DNA of 64,000 nt, from assembly GCA_943735955.1 (NCBI GenBank), contig OX030963.1, forward strand, positions 3,834,658 through 3,898,657, written 5' to 3'. The notes under the pieces are model-generated. The model had not been told where the DNA came from. It searched no databases and saw only the letters and a list, made by a program, of their open reading frames with translations. How positions within the stretch are numbered: the stretch's first letter is position 1; each line of letters opens with the position of its first letter. Both the position numbers and the translations under genes were made by a program. Source of the DNA: Piscicola geometra. Its lineage: Eukaryota; Annelida; Clitellata; Hirudinida; Piscicolidae. This document shows positions 39,016 to 57,801 of this stretch, in pieces.

Positions 39016-40389
39016 TCAACCCACAAAGTTGCTAGCCCTCCTGCCTACTGCCGTGGGATCGGGCACAAACTCTTCGGTGAATCTTTCAGACCTCAGGTAG
39101 GCGTTGATGTTTCGGCACTTGCATAGGAGGATTGCCTTGAAGGGTGCTCTGAAATCTCGGTTGAATCGCGCGTAAATGATGGGGTTTAGGAAGCTGTTCG
39201 TGAAGCCCAGCCATTGCAGAAGGCAAAAGATCCAGTGCGGGATGACTGACGGATCAGAGAGGAAGGGAGCGACGAATGCGATGATGAAGAAAGGCAGCCA
39301 GCAAGCGATGAAGGCGCCCATGATGATGCCCAGAGTCTTGGTCGTCTTGCGTTCCTTCGAGGCGTTGTGCGCTTGCGTGGCTCGTTTGGTGTGGAAGGAG
39401 ACGGTTTTGACGAGTTTGCTGGCCGAATTCTCTGGGATGTTGAGGGAGGTGGAGGGCGCGTCTTGTTTCACCTCGGAGGTGCAGGAGGTCCTGCCGTGGA
39501 GGGGCTTGCTGCTGCTAGAGCTTTCAATCGATTCTTTGCGGTTCTTCCGCTTCTTCTTGTGCTTGTTCTCGAACGAGTTTTCCGAGCGGCTGTTGCTGTT
39601 CGAAAAGGAAGACGACTTCTTGAGGTTCTTTTGCTCGTTCGGATTCGAGTTGAGTTCTTTCTTGTGGATGCGCGCTGAGACGGCGTAGATGCGGTAGTAG
39701 ATGATGATCATGACGGTGAGCGGGAGGTAGAAGGCGCCTATGGTGGCGTAACACTGGTATCCGATCGCTTGGCTGAGCTCGCAGGCGTTTTCCTTGATGT
39801 CGGACTTCCATCCGAAGAGCGGTGGGATGCTGATGAGAGCCGAGAGGATCCACACAGACACGCACATCAGCGCCATTAACGCCGGTGTCCGCTTCATCGC
39901 GTAGTCGAACGGACGAGTGATCACGAAGTACCGATCAACACTGATCATACAAAGGTTCAAGATCGATGCAGTGCATAGAAGAACGTCTAGTGAAGTCCAC
40001 ATGTCGCATAGTTCCTGTCCCAGCCTCCACTCACCCATCAGTTCGTACACCAATGCTAACGGCATCACTGCGATCGCCACTAAGAGGTCAGCAACCGCTA
40101 ACGAGACGATCAGAAGGTTTGAGGGTGTTCGTAACTTCTTGACGATGCCCACTGCCATGCAGACAAGAACGTTTCCGATGATGGTTCCGATGATGATGAG
40201 GGTGCAGGCGATGATGACCAGGATGGCAGCCCAGAGAGGGTAGGCAATCGGCTCGAGTGGTGTGTCGTCGGTGGTGGAGTTGGTGAATGGGAGGGTGGTG
40301 TTGAGGTTGATGATGAGGTTGAAAGGATGTGTAGTGGTGTGGTTGCTGTGCATTGTAAGTGTGGTGGTGGTGGTTGTGGTGGTGTTCAT
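39016..40389 (-). CDS. Class A biogenic amine GPCR, serotonin receptor-like (5-HT7/5-HT1 type), intronless
   Basis: Single-exon frame of 457 residues from ATG 40389 to TGA 39016. Seven membrane helices are evident. Class A landmarks: GN in TM1 (about N73), LAVAD in TM2 (D101), the amine-binding Asp of TM3 in SLDVLLCTAS (about D135), DRY at about 152-154, W180 in TM4, FYLP in TM5, CWLPFF in TM6 and NPIIY in TM7. Cysteines 128 and 203 would form the usual disulphide. TM5 has Thr and Ala at the ligand-facing sites where catecholamine receptors carry serines, which favours serotonin. The N-terminus is Thr/Asn-rich with several N-glycosylation sequons. Loop 3 is about 110 residues, basic and Ser-rich. 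The C-tail has CKC (palmitoylation candidate) and RNINAYLRSERF, closest to 5-HT7-type tails in my memory. Plasma-membrane location and amine ligand follow from the family; subtype is inference. Confidence 0.9.
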   Translation of the reverse strand: MNTTTTTTTTLTMHSNHTTTHPFNLIINLNTTLPFTNSTTDDTPLEPIAYPLWAAILVIIACTLIIIGTIIGNVLVCMAVGIVKKLRTPSNLLIVSLAVADLLVAIAVMPLALVYELMGEWRLGQELCDMWTSLDVLLCTASILNLCMISVDRYFVITRPFDYAMKRTPALMALMCVSVWILSALISIPPLFGWKSDIKENACELSQAIGYQCYATIGAFYLPLTVMIIIYYRIYAVSARIHKKELNSNPNEQKNLKKSSSFSNSNSRSENSFENKHKKKRKNRKESIESSSSSKPLHGRTSCTSEVKQDAPSTSLNIPENSASKLVKTVSFHTKRATQAHNASKERKTTKTLGIIMGAFIACWLPFFIIAFVAPFLSDPSVIPHWIFCLLQWLGFTNSFLNPIIYARFNRDFRAPFKAILLCKCRNINAYLRSERFTEEFVPDPTAVGRRASNFVG

Positions 40390-40440
40390 TGTGAGTGCGT
40401 TGTCGTTTTAGTTGGAGTGGAGCAGTTGTAGCGAGCGTGG

Positions 40441-40448
40441 ATTTATAG
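40441..40448 (-). promoter_or_regulatory. Candidate TATA box of the GPCR gene
   Basis: Read on the minus strand the bases are CTATAAAT, about 52 bases upstream of ATG 40389. With a usual 30-base spacing, transcription would start near 40412 and leave a leader of about 20 bases. AT-rich DNA makes chance matches common. Confidence 0.3.
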
Positions 40449-41219
40449 TCTATTTATTTTGTGTGTGCTTGTTGTAGCGTGTTTTTTCGTGTTGTGTGAA
40501 TCTTGTTTTGCAGATATAAAATAAATAAATACTGATTTTTGGAACAACCTTTATCTACTTTTATCTATATTTTTGCTGCAGGGCGGGTCTTTTTAATGGT
40601 TTTATGTAACAGTCTTTTGCAGTGTTTATTGGCAGTAGTCGTGGATTCCTTGAAAGTTTTGGCTAGTCATTGTACTTGTTGAGAAAATAAATTATTCATA
40701 TATATATATTTAAATAAAAATTAAATAAATGATTATATATAGTTAACGAAATTTTAAAAAAAAGAATTTTAAAATCAATTTTCTTCGCCCGAAATCATAG
40801 CAAGAATAATGCCTGCAATGCGTTCAATCAATTAGCCTTGACGTGCTCAAGACGCGCGGAATTTGAGAATGATATATCATAATAATTTATAATTTATATG
40901 CTTTTTATTGATATAATTATATGTGTTAAATATTTATTAAAAATAAAATATTTTATACGTTTATTTTCAATTTTCAAAATTAATTATAAAATGATCTGAT
41001 TAAAAATCAAAGAATAATTTATTTTGGTAAAAACTAGGCTTTTTTCTCCCAAACACCTTCCGTCAGAAAGATGTTAACAATGTTAAAAGTCTGCACTAAG
41101 ATTGAAATCTCTAATTTATGCATTGCTTAAAAAATTCTGTAAAAATGTATTAACCGACTCACTGGTAGTCGAGTGTTTGGGTACACTATTTATTGAAAAA
41201 AATGTTAATAAAATCAAAA

Positions 41220-41480
41220 GTAATGATGAATATATTAATAATATTATGAATATATCAATAATATAATGAATATATCAATAAAATAATGAATATGTTATAA
41301 ATATAATGAATATATTAATAATAATTGATATAATAATGATAATGAATATAATAATGATAATTGATATAATAACAAAGATAAAGGATATAATGACAATTAT
41401 AAAGAATATAACAATATAACTGAAAAGATTAAAATTATTAATAATGAATTCATATTAAATAATAATAATAATAGTATAAA
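41220..41480 (+). repeat. AT-rich degenerate array (GAATATATTAATAATAT)
   Basis: Tandem units of about 19 to 22 bases built from aatgaatatatcaataatat. Confidence 0.8.
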
Positions 41481-41927
41481 TAAATGAAATTTATTTCATT
41501 AGTTGTATTTCTAATTCATTGTCGATAGATTGTTAATGAGAGATTAAAGCCGTATTATCTAACCTGTATTGGTTCTGGTAATTTTTGACTATCAGCTTCT
41601 AATTTCCAAAAAAGCATAAAACAATATATACTACACACAAATGATATATTTCCAATTGTTCAAATTGCTTGGAAATGGCAAGAGTTTTTCAAATAGTGGA
41701 AGCTAAGTTTAATCCCTTTATCCCAATTAATTAATGATTCCAGGCAAAGCAATAAAAATAAATTTAATATTTTTAAAACCTAATTATCAATAATTATCAA
41801 TAATAAATTAATAAAAAGCGAGATATTTAAACTTTGTTTATAACTTGCTTATTTCAGAATCTACCGCGGGATTCCACCAAAGAAGATCTGTTACATATAT
41901 ACATCCATACACGCTCTACATTTGTAT

Positions 41928-42052
41928 TTAGATTTGTCTATAGATTTGTATATAGATTTGTCTATAGATTTGCATATAGATTTGTATATTGATTTGTCTA
42001 TAGATTTGTAAATAGATTTGTATATAGATTTGTATATAGATTTGTCCATAGA
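41928..42052 (+). repeat. TAGATTTGTATA 12-bp array
   Basis: About ten units of tagatttgtata or tagatttgtcta. Confidence 0.9.
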
Positions 42053-42166
42053 TAATAACTGATAAAAGGTTTGAAAAAATGTAGCAAGCAGTCTTTTGTA
42101 TAACATTTTATGGACAGTTGTTTATCATTATTTGTATGTGTGTTGAAAACATATACAAGATTGATG

Positions 42167-43058
<892 letters not shown>

Positions 43059-43424
43059 ATGTGTTTGTGTGTTTATGTGTTTATGTGTTTGTGTGTGTAT
43101 TGTTGAGTGTTTAGATACATATAAAGCACAAAAGGTTCATTAGTTTTGATGTAGGTTGTGTGTAAATAGGATGAGGATTTAGGATGGCCTCAAATTCCCC
43201 GTGGGATGGGATCAGATGCAATGATGGCGTTGAGATTTTATCGTGTGGCTGTGATGATAATGGATAAAAAAAGGTAAAAGTTGATTTGTAGATGTGAAAA
43301 ACAAAAACAAAAAAGCGATCAAAAGAAAGACCAAAAACACATGGATGCCAAAAAAATTACAAGATAGAGAAGCAGCGCCGATACTGGAAAGAGTGTTGCA
43401 AAAAAGTATGTTGTTGATGGAAGG

Positions 43425-43551
43425 AAGAGAATGATGATGATGATGATGAGGAAGATCATAATAATCGTCTATGATGATGATGATGATGATGATGATGTTG
43501 ATGATGATGCTGATGATGATGATGAGATGATGATGATGATGATGGTGATGC

Positions 43552-43586
<35 letters not shown>

Positions 43587-43835
43587 TTGTTGATGATGAT
43601 GTTGTTGATGATGATGATAGTGATGCTGATGTAAGGAGGAGGAAGATGATAAAGATAATGATGAAGATGATAAGATGATGATGAAATGATGATGATGATG
43701 AGATGATGATGAGATGATGATGAAGATGATGAGATGATGATGATGATGAGGAGATGATGATGATGATGAGGAGATGATGATGATGATGAAGATTATGGTG
43801 AGATGATGATGAGATGATGATGAAGATGATGAGCA
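43425..43835 (+). repeat. GAT trinucleotide array
   Basis: gatgatgat with gctgat, gttgat and gagatgat variants. Confidence 0.95.
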
Positions 43836-44817
43836 TAGGCAAAAGGGAGGTATGCAAAGTTTGGGAAAGAGAGATCATCATAACAAGGCTGTACTGACGG
43901 CTTGTTTGTAGCGATCTCAGCTTCACAGAACGGCCTGGAATCCTCTAATAATCAAATAGCATTATATATGGAGAAAAAAACATTTCCAGTAAATTGATTT
44001 TTGGTATTTTTTATGTTGCATCAAAGTTTTTACTTTTATTTTTGTTTAAATACAGAAATGTATTTTTTGTTTTATCCAATGGCTCTGTTATTTATGACTA
44101 TCCATTGATTTTCTGAGCCAAATTCCTCCCTCATGAGCAAACTTTCTGAAACATTTATGCATACTTTGGCACCCATCAATCAGGAAAATATAATTATTTG
44201 TCGTCTTTATGTGTTATTTTTATAAGTCCTCCTCTTTATCATTCACGCATCTGCAAGACAGAGATTCCCTTGATACACCAAAGGAATTTCTTATCTACGG
44301 CCCTTGTTACCAAATAGTATGCAGTCTATCAGTTCCAGATAACATCTTTCCAGTGTATGATCTTAAGCTTTGATATAGGCTTATGAAATGTCCTTCGAAT
44401 AGTGTATCAGACAAGATGGTCACTTAAATAATATACGTTTTCGGGTACTGTGAACTTAAATGTAGGTTAAATACTTGGTGTTGTTTTGAAGTATTTTAAA
44501 TTCAAAACAATTGCTCCAACAAGAAAAAAAATCAAATAAAATTATTTTTACTTATAAATAAACTTGGATGAATATATTAATGCATAACTTTAAAAATGTT
44601 AAAATTTATACATATTCTTGTTAAAATATTTTAAATAGTTCTATTTAATTTATAGAAACAGTGATACATTGTACACTCATACGGGAAAGCTATATTTGAT
44701 TAGAAAGTTTCTCTAGTGCAGCAAGTAGGATGGAGCAGATACATAGGAAAAGTGGGTGAATATGGAGAAATCATTTTATTACTATTATATTAGTATAATA
44801 ATAATATAATAATAATG

Positions 44818-44988
44818 ACGAGCATTATTATAGTGGCGTATAACCCGAACGGGCTTCCAGGCCACTTAGGCTGCATATTTTCATTTGCGCCTTTGGGTTA
44901 CTAGGGCATTGGTTGCACTTGAACCTAGGACCTTTCATTGTTGGTCAAGCCGAGAGTCGTTGCCCACTCAGCTACCCGTTCACCCTAT
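44818..44988 (-). mobile_element. tRNA-derived SINE, family B, copy 1
   Basis: On the minus strand the head has an A box, TAGCTGAGTGGGC (44974-44962), and a B-box-like GGTTCAAGTGC (44925-44915). The body follows with GCCCTAGTAACCCAAAGGCG, an ATATGCAGCC segment and CGGGTTATACGCCACTA at its 3' end. A second, diverged copy lies about 190 bases to the right in the same orientation. Confidence 0.7.
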
Positions 44989-45009
44989 AGTATATATTAT
45001 AGACAATCA

Positions 45010-45170
45010 TTGTTATAGTGGCTGATAACCCGACGTGCTTCTAGACCAAAAGGCTGCATATTTTCCAGCTCGCGCCTATGGGCTACTAGGGCATCGGCTA
45101 CACTCGAACCTCGGACCATTATTCATTGGTCAAGCCGAGATTCGTTACACACTTGCCTACCTATTTATCA
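45010..45170 (-). mobile_element. tRNA-derived SINE, family B, copy 2
   Basis: Same order of blocks as copy 1: a tRNA-like head (GGTAGGCAAGTG ... GAGGTTCGAGTGTAGCC), GCCCTAGTAGCCCATAGGCGC, ATATGCAGCC and CGGGTTATCAGCCAC. The divergence between the copies (roughly one base in five by eye) suggests two old insertions or an old tandem duplication. Confidence 0.7.
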
Positions 45171-46561
45171 AAACTTAAAAAAGAAATTTTATTGAACTCA
45201 CGTTGTAGTAGCAGAATTTATTTCCTGAATATTATTCTCTTATGAGTTTATAAAAATTTAGCCAAGTTTGTTTTCATTTCTATGGATTATATGAATTATT
45301 CAAAATACATAATTAACCCATTTTGCCCCCTAAAGGTTGATAAATGGGATATTTCAATGCTAGATATGTCCCAGCTTTTGTTAGAACTACAATAAATAAG
45401 AAGAGAAAAATATTTCTTATTGAACAGCATCGCATTGAAAAATGTAAAATCAAAACACTTTTTAAACATTTTCTTATAAAATTATTATTTATTACTAAAA
45501 CTCTTCAACAAAGTGGCTTGGTCGGCTATGTGAAGAAGATGCAAAAACTAAAAAGCTATAAATCGCAAATCAAATATTCTTAATCTTAAAAAGGCGGGAC
45601 CCCCATATTACCCGAGGTTCCATATTAGCCCCCTTTTCCCTACACATAAATGAAAAGATACAAGAACAGATACAAAAATATAGACGCATACTTTTAGAAA
45701 CATACTTATAAAAAAGGAAAAATGTATACTTATAGATAAGTACATTTGATACATACTTATAGATAAATAAATATAGATATACATACATTAGATACATACT
45801 TATAAATGAATACATATAGATATATATACATTAGATACATAAATACAAGAAAAGATACATGCATGAGATACATACATACACACGATGATTGTAGGTTATG
45901 CACTGGTTCGTGGATGCTTTCAAACCATAGAAGAATTTATCCGTTTATCGAAAAAAACAATATATATATTTTTGTTAATTTTTCAAAAACAGGCTTATAT
46001 TTTTTTGCGAAGATGAGGTACTATTTTTATTCTCAAGTTTTCATCACTCGATAGTAAAATCTATTTTCCAGGTTCAAAAGAAGGCTCAAAAATTTATTTT
46101 TCATTTTTTATGCATGAAATATTGCTCTTCAACGGAATGAAATGTGCTAGAAGCTTGTTTTCCGAAGCTGTTATTTTTATTTATTTTATTTTTGATATTT
46201 TTATTATTATTTTTATTTTTATTTTTTGTGTGCACATTTTCTCTTCCCTTTTTAGTTGCGTGTTTATGTAGCTTTTCAGCGGCATTTTTATTCTTTATTT
46301 GGAGTTCATGGATTTCTTATGACGGATTTGGAAACATTTGGTTTTATCTTAATTATAAGTTAATTATTTTATTTGTGCTTAAAAAATATATTAAATATAA
46401 TATTCTGCTGTATCTGAAAAGTCATACTGAGAGGGATATACCATATATCATAAACACATATTTATATTCATATTAAAATTAAAACTCTCTTTAGTCATTA
46501 ATCACCTACAATAAATAAAATGATAAATAGACAATATATAATAGTATATTATAATACATTT

Positions 46562-46740
46562 TATTGGCCTAAATGGTAAAGTGGTTGAACCTGCAACTTA
46601 AAGGTCGCCAGTTCGAATCCCTGCTCAGCCAACCGTGAGCTATCATATACCTAATGTATATGATGCGCTGTTTTACGACTTATGTCGTGTGAGTGGCGCC
46701 TCAGTTGCGTGCCTTGGCGCATTATAAATAGGCATTATTG
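46562..46740 (+). mobile_element. tRNA-derived SINE, family A, full-length-looking copy
   Basis: The head resembles a tRNA: it starts TTGGCC, has an A-box-like TGGTAAAGTGG, an anticodon-like arm (ACCT ... AGGT) and a B box (AGTTCGAATCC), then CAGCCAA pairing with the start. The body that follows contains two small hairpins (CATATACC...GTATATG and CGACTTATGTCG) and ends near GGCGCATTATAAAT. The body is shared almost base for base with a copy at 1095-1215, which shows this is a repeat family and not a tRNA gene. Confidence 0.75.
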
Positions 46741-47089
46741 CCAATGCTGTTGCGTACATTTAAAAGTAAACATTTAAATGTGATTATAATAATACCAATT
46801 TTAATAATAATGAACATAATTAATCTTCTAGTTAAAAATTTTAAAAATTTAAATATAAAAATGATAATAAACATAATAATACATCTTTTTGTCAAAAAGT
46901 ACAGGTTATTTATAGAATTAAAAACTAAGCATTTTTTAAAATATGAAAATGGTAATAAATAAATCAAATAAGCTATCAAACTCATCAAAAATCCATTCGT
47001 TTTCTTTGATTAGATTTCCCAAAACTCAGTTATCAATGAGCTCTCATTCAAAAAAATACTAAAAAGTAAATACGAGAAAAAAATAAAAT

Positions 47090-47430
47090 AAAAACAATAA
47101 ATAAATAAATAAGATAAAAAAATAAATCAATAACATAAAAAGAATAAACAAATAACATAAAAAGAATAAATAAATAACATAAAAAGAAAAATAAATAACA
47201 TAAAAAGAATAAATAAATAACAAAAAGAATATATAAATAACATTGAAAGAATAAATAAATAACAAAAAAAGAATAAATAATTAACATAAAAAGAATAAAT
47301 AAATAACTTTAAAGGAATAAATAATTAACATAAAAAGAATAAATAACATTAAAAGAATAAATAAACAACATAAAAAGAATAAATATATTACATAAAAAGA
47401 ATAAATAAGTAATAATTAGTAAAAAAAGTA
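47090..47430 (+). repeat. AATAACATAAAAAGAATAAATA array
   Basis: About 15 units of about 21 bases; purine-rich and AT-rich. Confidence 0.9.
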
Positions 47431-48129
47431 CTTGAAGAAAAAAACAACAAAAATGGAAAATAGAACACAGCAGCACATAGTTGTTCATCAACACTCCAAC
47501 GCCTTCGATCGCACTAGAGACTCAAGGCGTCTGTGTTTATAAATCAACTTGCAAATACTGCAATGAGGCGCTGCAAAAATGTGAAAAAAATTAATTGAGT
47601 ACTTAATAAATAGAAATTTGTTGAATTGAGAATTAAATAATTGAACAATTTAATCAATTAAAGGCTAAGTGAATGTAAAAAGCTACTAAATTGAGTGCTG
47701 GATGCATGTAAAATATAAAATTTCTGGCCAAACAAATTTAAAAATAGTGTAATGAACGGGGAATTTAATGGGGCAACATCAAAGTGTTTTTACATACACA
47801 TAAGTCTATCTAAATGTACAACATACAGCACTTTTTGTAACTCTATAGTTTTATCGCCACGGTTAATAAAAACAGAAAATTAGTAACAAAAATATTGGTA
47901 ATAAACCGATTATCCGTTAAAAAGTTAACACTTTAAATCAAAGTTTAATCTAATGAATTAACGGTTAATTATGATTATCATGGAATTATCATCAATATTA
48001 TCAATTATCAATATTAACGATTAATTTTAAAAGTGGCAACGAGTCCAAACTCAAAACCCGGATACCCAGCCACCTTACACGTGTATTACCCTACCCAACC
48101 CAACCCGTTACCATCCCTACTTAATCGTC

Positions 48130-48960
48130 GATACCCAATGTATAATAACATTACAACAGTAATAATTATAATAAATTAATATTAATAATATATAATAAAA
48201 TTAATATTAATAATATATAATAAAATTAATATGAATAATATTGATAATAAAATTATTAATTATAATAATATATAATAAAATTAATTTAAAAAATATATAA
48301 TAAGATTAATATGAATAATAAATAATAAAATTAATTTGAATAGTATTGATAATAAAATAAATAATAATAATAATATATAATAAAATGAATTTTAAAAATA
48401 TATAATAAGATTAATATGAATAATAAATAATAAAATTAATATGAATAGTATATAATAAAATTAATATGACTAATATATAATAAAATTAATATGAATAAAA
48501 TATAATAAAATTAATATGAATAATATATAATAAAATTAATATGAATAATATATAATAAAATTAATATGAATAATATATAATAAAATTAATATAAATAATA
48601 TATAATAAAATTAATATGAATAGTATATATTAAAATTAATATGAGTAATATATAATAAAATTAATATGAATAATATATAATAAAATTAATATGAATAATA
48701 TATAATAAAATTAATATGAATAATATATAATAAAATTAATATGAATAATATATAATAAAATTACTATGAATAATATATAATAAAATTAATATGAATAATA
48801 TATAATAATAATAATATATAATAATATTAATATTAATAATATATGATAATATTAATATATAATAATAACAATAACATTAATATTAATAATATATAATAAT
48901 AACAATAAAATTAATATTAATAATATATAGTAAAAATAATAACAAATAAAGTACTAATAA
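48130..48960 (+). repeat. 25-bp AT satellite
   Basis: Unit ataataaaattaatatgaat plus aatat (25 bp), about 30 copies with point variants. No G or C apart from one G per unit. Confidence 0.93.
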
Positions 48961-50444
48961 ATATATAATAACATACCAGAAATGTATCCGTTTACAGGGC
49001 TTCTTGTATACGAGCAGCAATCAAAGGTCCTATAACGACGAATAAATATACGCAATCGAGTGATAAATAATGACACAAGTCAAAACAATATCAACACAAA
49101 AACTTCCATAACCTATTTTTAGGCGAGCCCACTAAACCTCTCTCTCATTCAGATACACCTACTACTAAGCCTTTTCCAATCCAAACATCTTCCTTTTTTC
49201 ATCCTTCACCTTGAATATTTTCGAAAACAAATTTTATGAAACCAATTACCACCCATTCCTTTACTCATCTCAAATTGTGTTCTCTCTATTCCCTCTTTTT
49301 TACCGTCTAAAAACATTCTGTTAAATCCAAACCTATCTATTATCATCCTTTTAAGTGTAATTCATTTGTGTGTTTTTAACACTTTTTAAACATTTTTTTA
49401 GAAATGTTTTCTACTTTTATTATTCTAATTTTTCGCTCCTATATTTTTGCTTTTTTTGCCATTTTTGTACCTAGAGGTGAGCTATGGAATATTTTTGATT
49501 TTTCGTTTTTTCTTTCGGAGCCATGAAGATTTGGTATCTTCTTGATGAATCCAACACACGCCCATCTTCACTCCACTTACTGGAGAACCAAAACATAAAA
49601 AATATACATAAATTATTGTTGTAATATATTATATAATATATATTTAAGTGATTTTAAAATCTTACATTTTTCTGAGTGAGTGCTGATTTCAATTTATTAT
49701 ATATATTATCAAGCAGATAATAAAAACATAGCTTCCAAACTCTTCCAAGCTGCTTCTTCTCTTGGGATCTCTTGAATTTGATGAAAGAGCGCTATAGAAA
49801 TTTATTTGATTGATTGATTAGTGAATTCTGGTTGCAGATTTAAACCTCTTAAGATGAGTTGTCCCAAGTATCTAAACGGCACTCATTACCTTCTTACTGG
49901 AGTGAAAACAAGTGATAACAACATTAATTTAAAGACGTGATAAAAAATGTAATCAGTTTAGTGTCATTTAAATAATTAATTTGTTAAGTATATAAAAGCC
50001 TGAGCCTTGATGAGCTATAAATTCCTCTTCATTATTTGCCCAAAGATTTTGAATATTTATAAAACTATTTTCAATTTTAAAATTTTTATTTACTATTATT
50101 TTTTTGTCATCTAAAATTCGGATTAAACAAAACGCAAACAATTTAATCTCCAAAAAGGTTCCATCGAACAAAAGTAGTTATAATTCAAAAGAATGATAAG
50201 AAATAAAATATATAAAAAGAGACTCAACAAGTTAAGGCACAAAAAAATGCAAATCAGGTGTTGCAACAAAACAAAATATTAAATCAAAAAAATAACAAGC
50301 AAAATAAAAATATTTTTTTTGGGGTGAAATATAAGCCATGAAATCATTCCATTACGGAATAAATAAATTAGATAAAATATAAACTAAATAAATCCAAAAA
50401 CCCTATAAAATAAACGTCAATCCAGCAATGACGTCACTATGAAA

Positions 50445-56833
<6,389 letters not shown>

Positions 56834-57801
56834 TTCTTAACAATTTTTAATCTAATTCATTTAAGTTAGTTAATTTCATTAAAACATTTAATTTGATTAT
56901 ACTCTGTAAATCAAAATGAAAACAAAAACGTTAACAACGGTATTCTGATTCAAATTCAAAAAAGAAAGATATATAAAACACTTTTAAAGAAAATAAGTTT
57001 TTTTAATTTTAAACTAACAAAGTAAAAAATAAATTTGAAAAACTAGTTTTAAATTTTAAAAATTAAATTTACTATTCTATTATTTGACAATGAAATGGGT
57101 TTTAACTACTCCAATGTTATCCCTTAGAAAATAAAAACCGATTTAAAAACTGCAATTCAAAATCTATAATATATTACATATTCCATTTCACAAATCTGAG
57201 ATTTTCTAAAAATTTATGGCTATAAAAAAGAAAGATTGTTTAAATTTACTGGAATAGCTTTAAGAAGGAAACCCTATAATCTGTTTATTTGGAGAAATTT
57301 GAATTATGAAAATTCGTATAGATTTTTTGAATCATTTAAAAATACTTTTGAATCATTTAAAAATACTTTTGAATCATTTAAAAATACTTTTGAATCATTT
57401 AAAAATACTTTTGAATCATTTAAAAATACTTTTGAATCATTTAAAAATACTTTTGAATCATTTAAAAATACTTTTGAATCATTTAAAAATACTTTTGAAT
57501 CATTTAAAAATACTTTTGAATCATTTAAAAATACTTTTGAATCATTTAAAAATACTTTTGAATCATTTAAAAATACTTTTGAATCATTTAAAAATACTTT
57601 TGAATCATTTAAAAATACTTTTGAATCATTTAAAAATACTTTTGAATCATTTAAAAATACTTTTGAATAATTTAAAAATACTTTTGAATCATTTAAAAAT
57701 ACTTTTGAATCATTTAAAAATACTTTTGAATCATTTAAAAATACTTTTGAATCATTTTAAAATACTTTTTTTAATTATAATTATTATTATAACATCATAA
57801 T
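56834..57801. other. Intergenic, cysteine-array gene to CPD
   Basis: About 500 bases of AT-rich DNA upstream of CPD, then the 21-bp array. No gene seen. Confidence 0.5.
57328..57770 (+). repeat. 21-bp perfect tandem array
   Basis: About 21 copies of ttttgaatcatttaaaaata plus c. They are nearly identical; one copy near 57667 has a single base change. It lies just after the stop of the cysteine-array gene and gives false open frames because 21 is a multiple of 3. Confidence 0.97.

Noticed and set aside
38487..39026. Poly-Ile, poly-His, poly-Asp and poly-Met frames
   Set aside because: GAT array read on both strands; no unique protein sequence.
39176..39688. Plus-strand frames opposite the GPCR
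   Set aside because: Antisense shadows of a clear seven-helix receptor.
45344..45583. 79-codon basic plus-strand frame
   Set aside because: No family, no splice context, AT-rich surroundings; could be a mobile-element scrap.
46144..46476. 110-codon hydrophobic frame
   Set aside because: Phe/Leu/Ile-rich because of T-rich DNA; no membrane-protein pattern or neighbours.
46562..46632. Functional tRNA gene
   Set aside because: Acceptor stem mispairs and the sequence continues into a body shared with the copy at 1095, so it is a SINE head.
57236..57800. Two frames of 144 and 164 codons of a perfect short repeat
   Set aside because: 21-bp unit lacking stops; no unique sequence.
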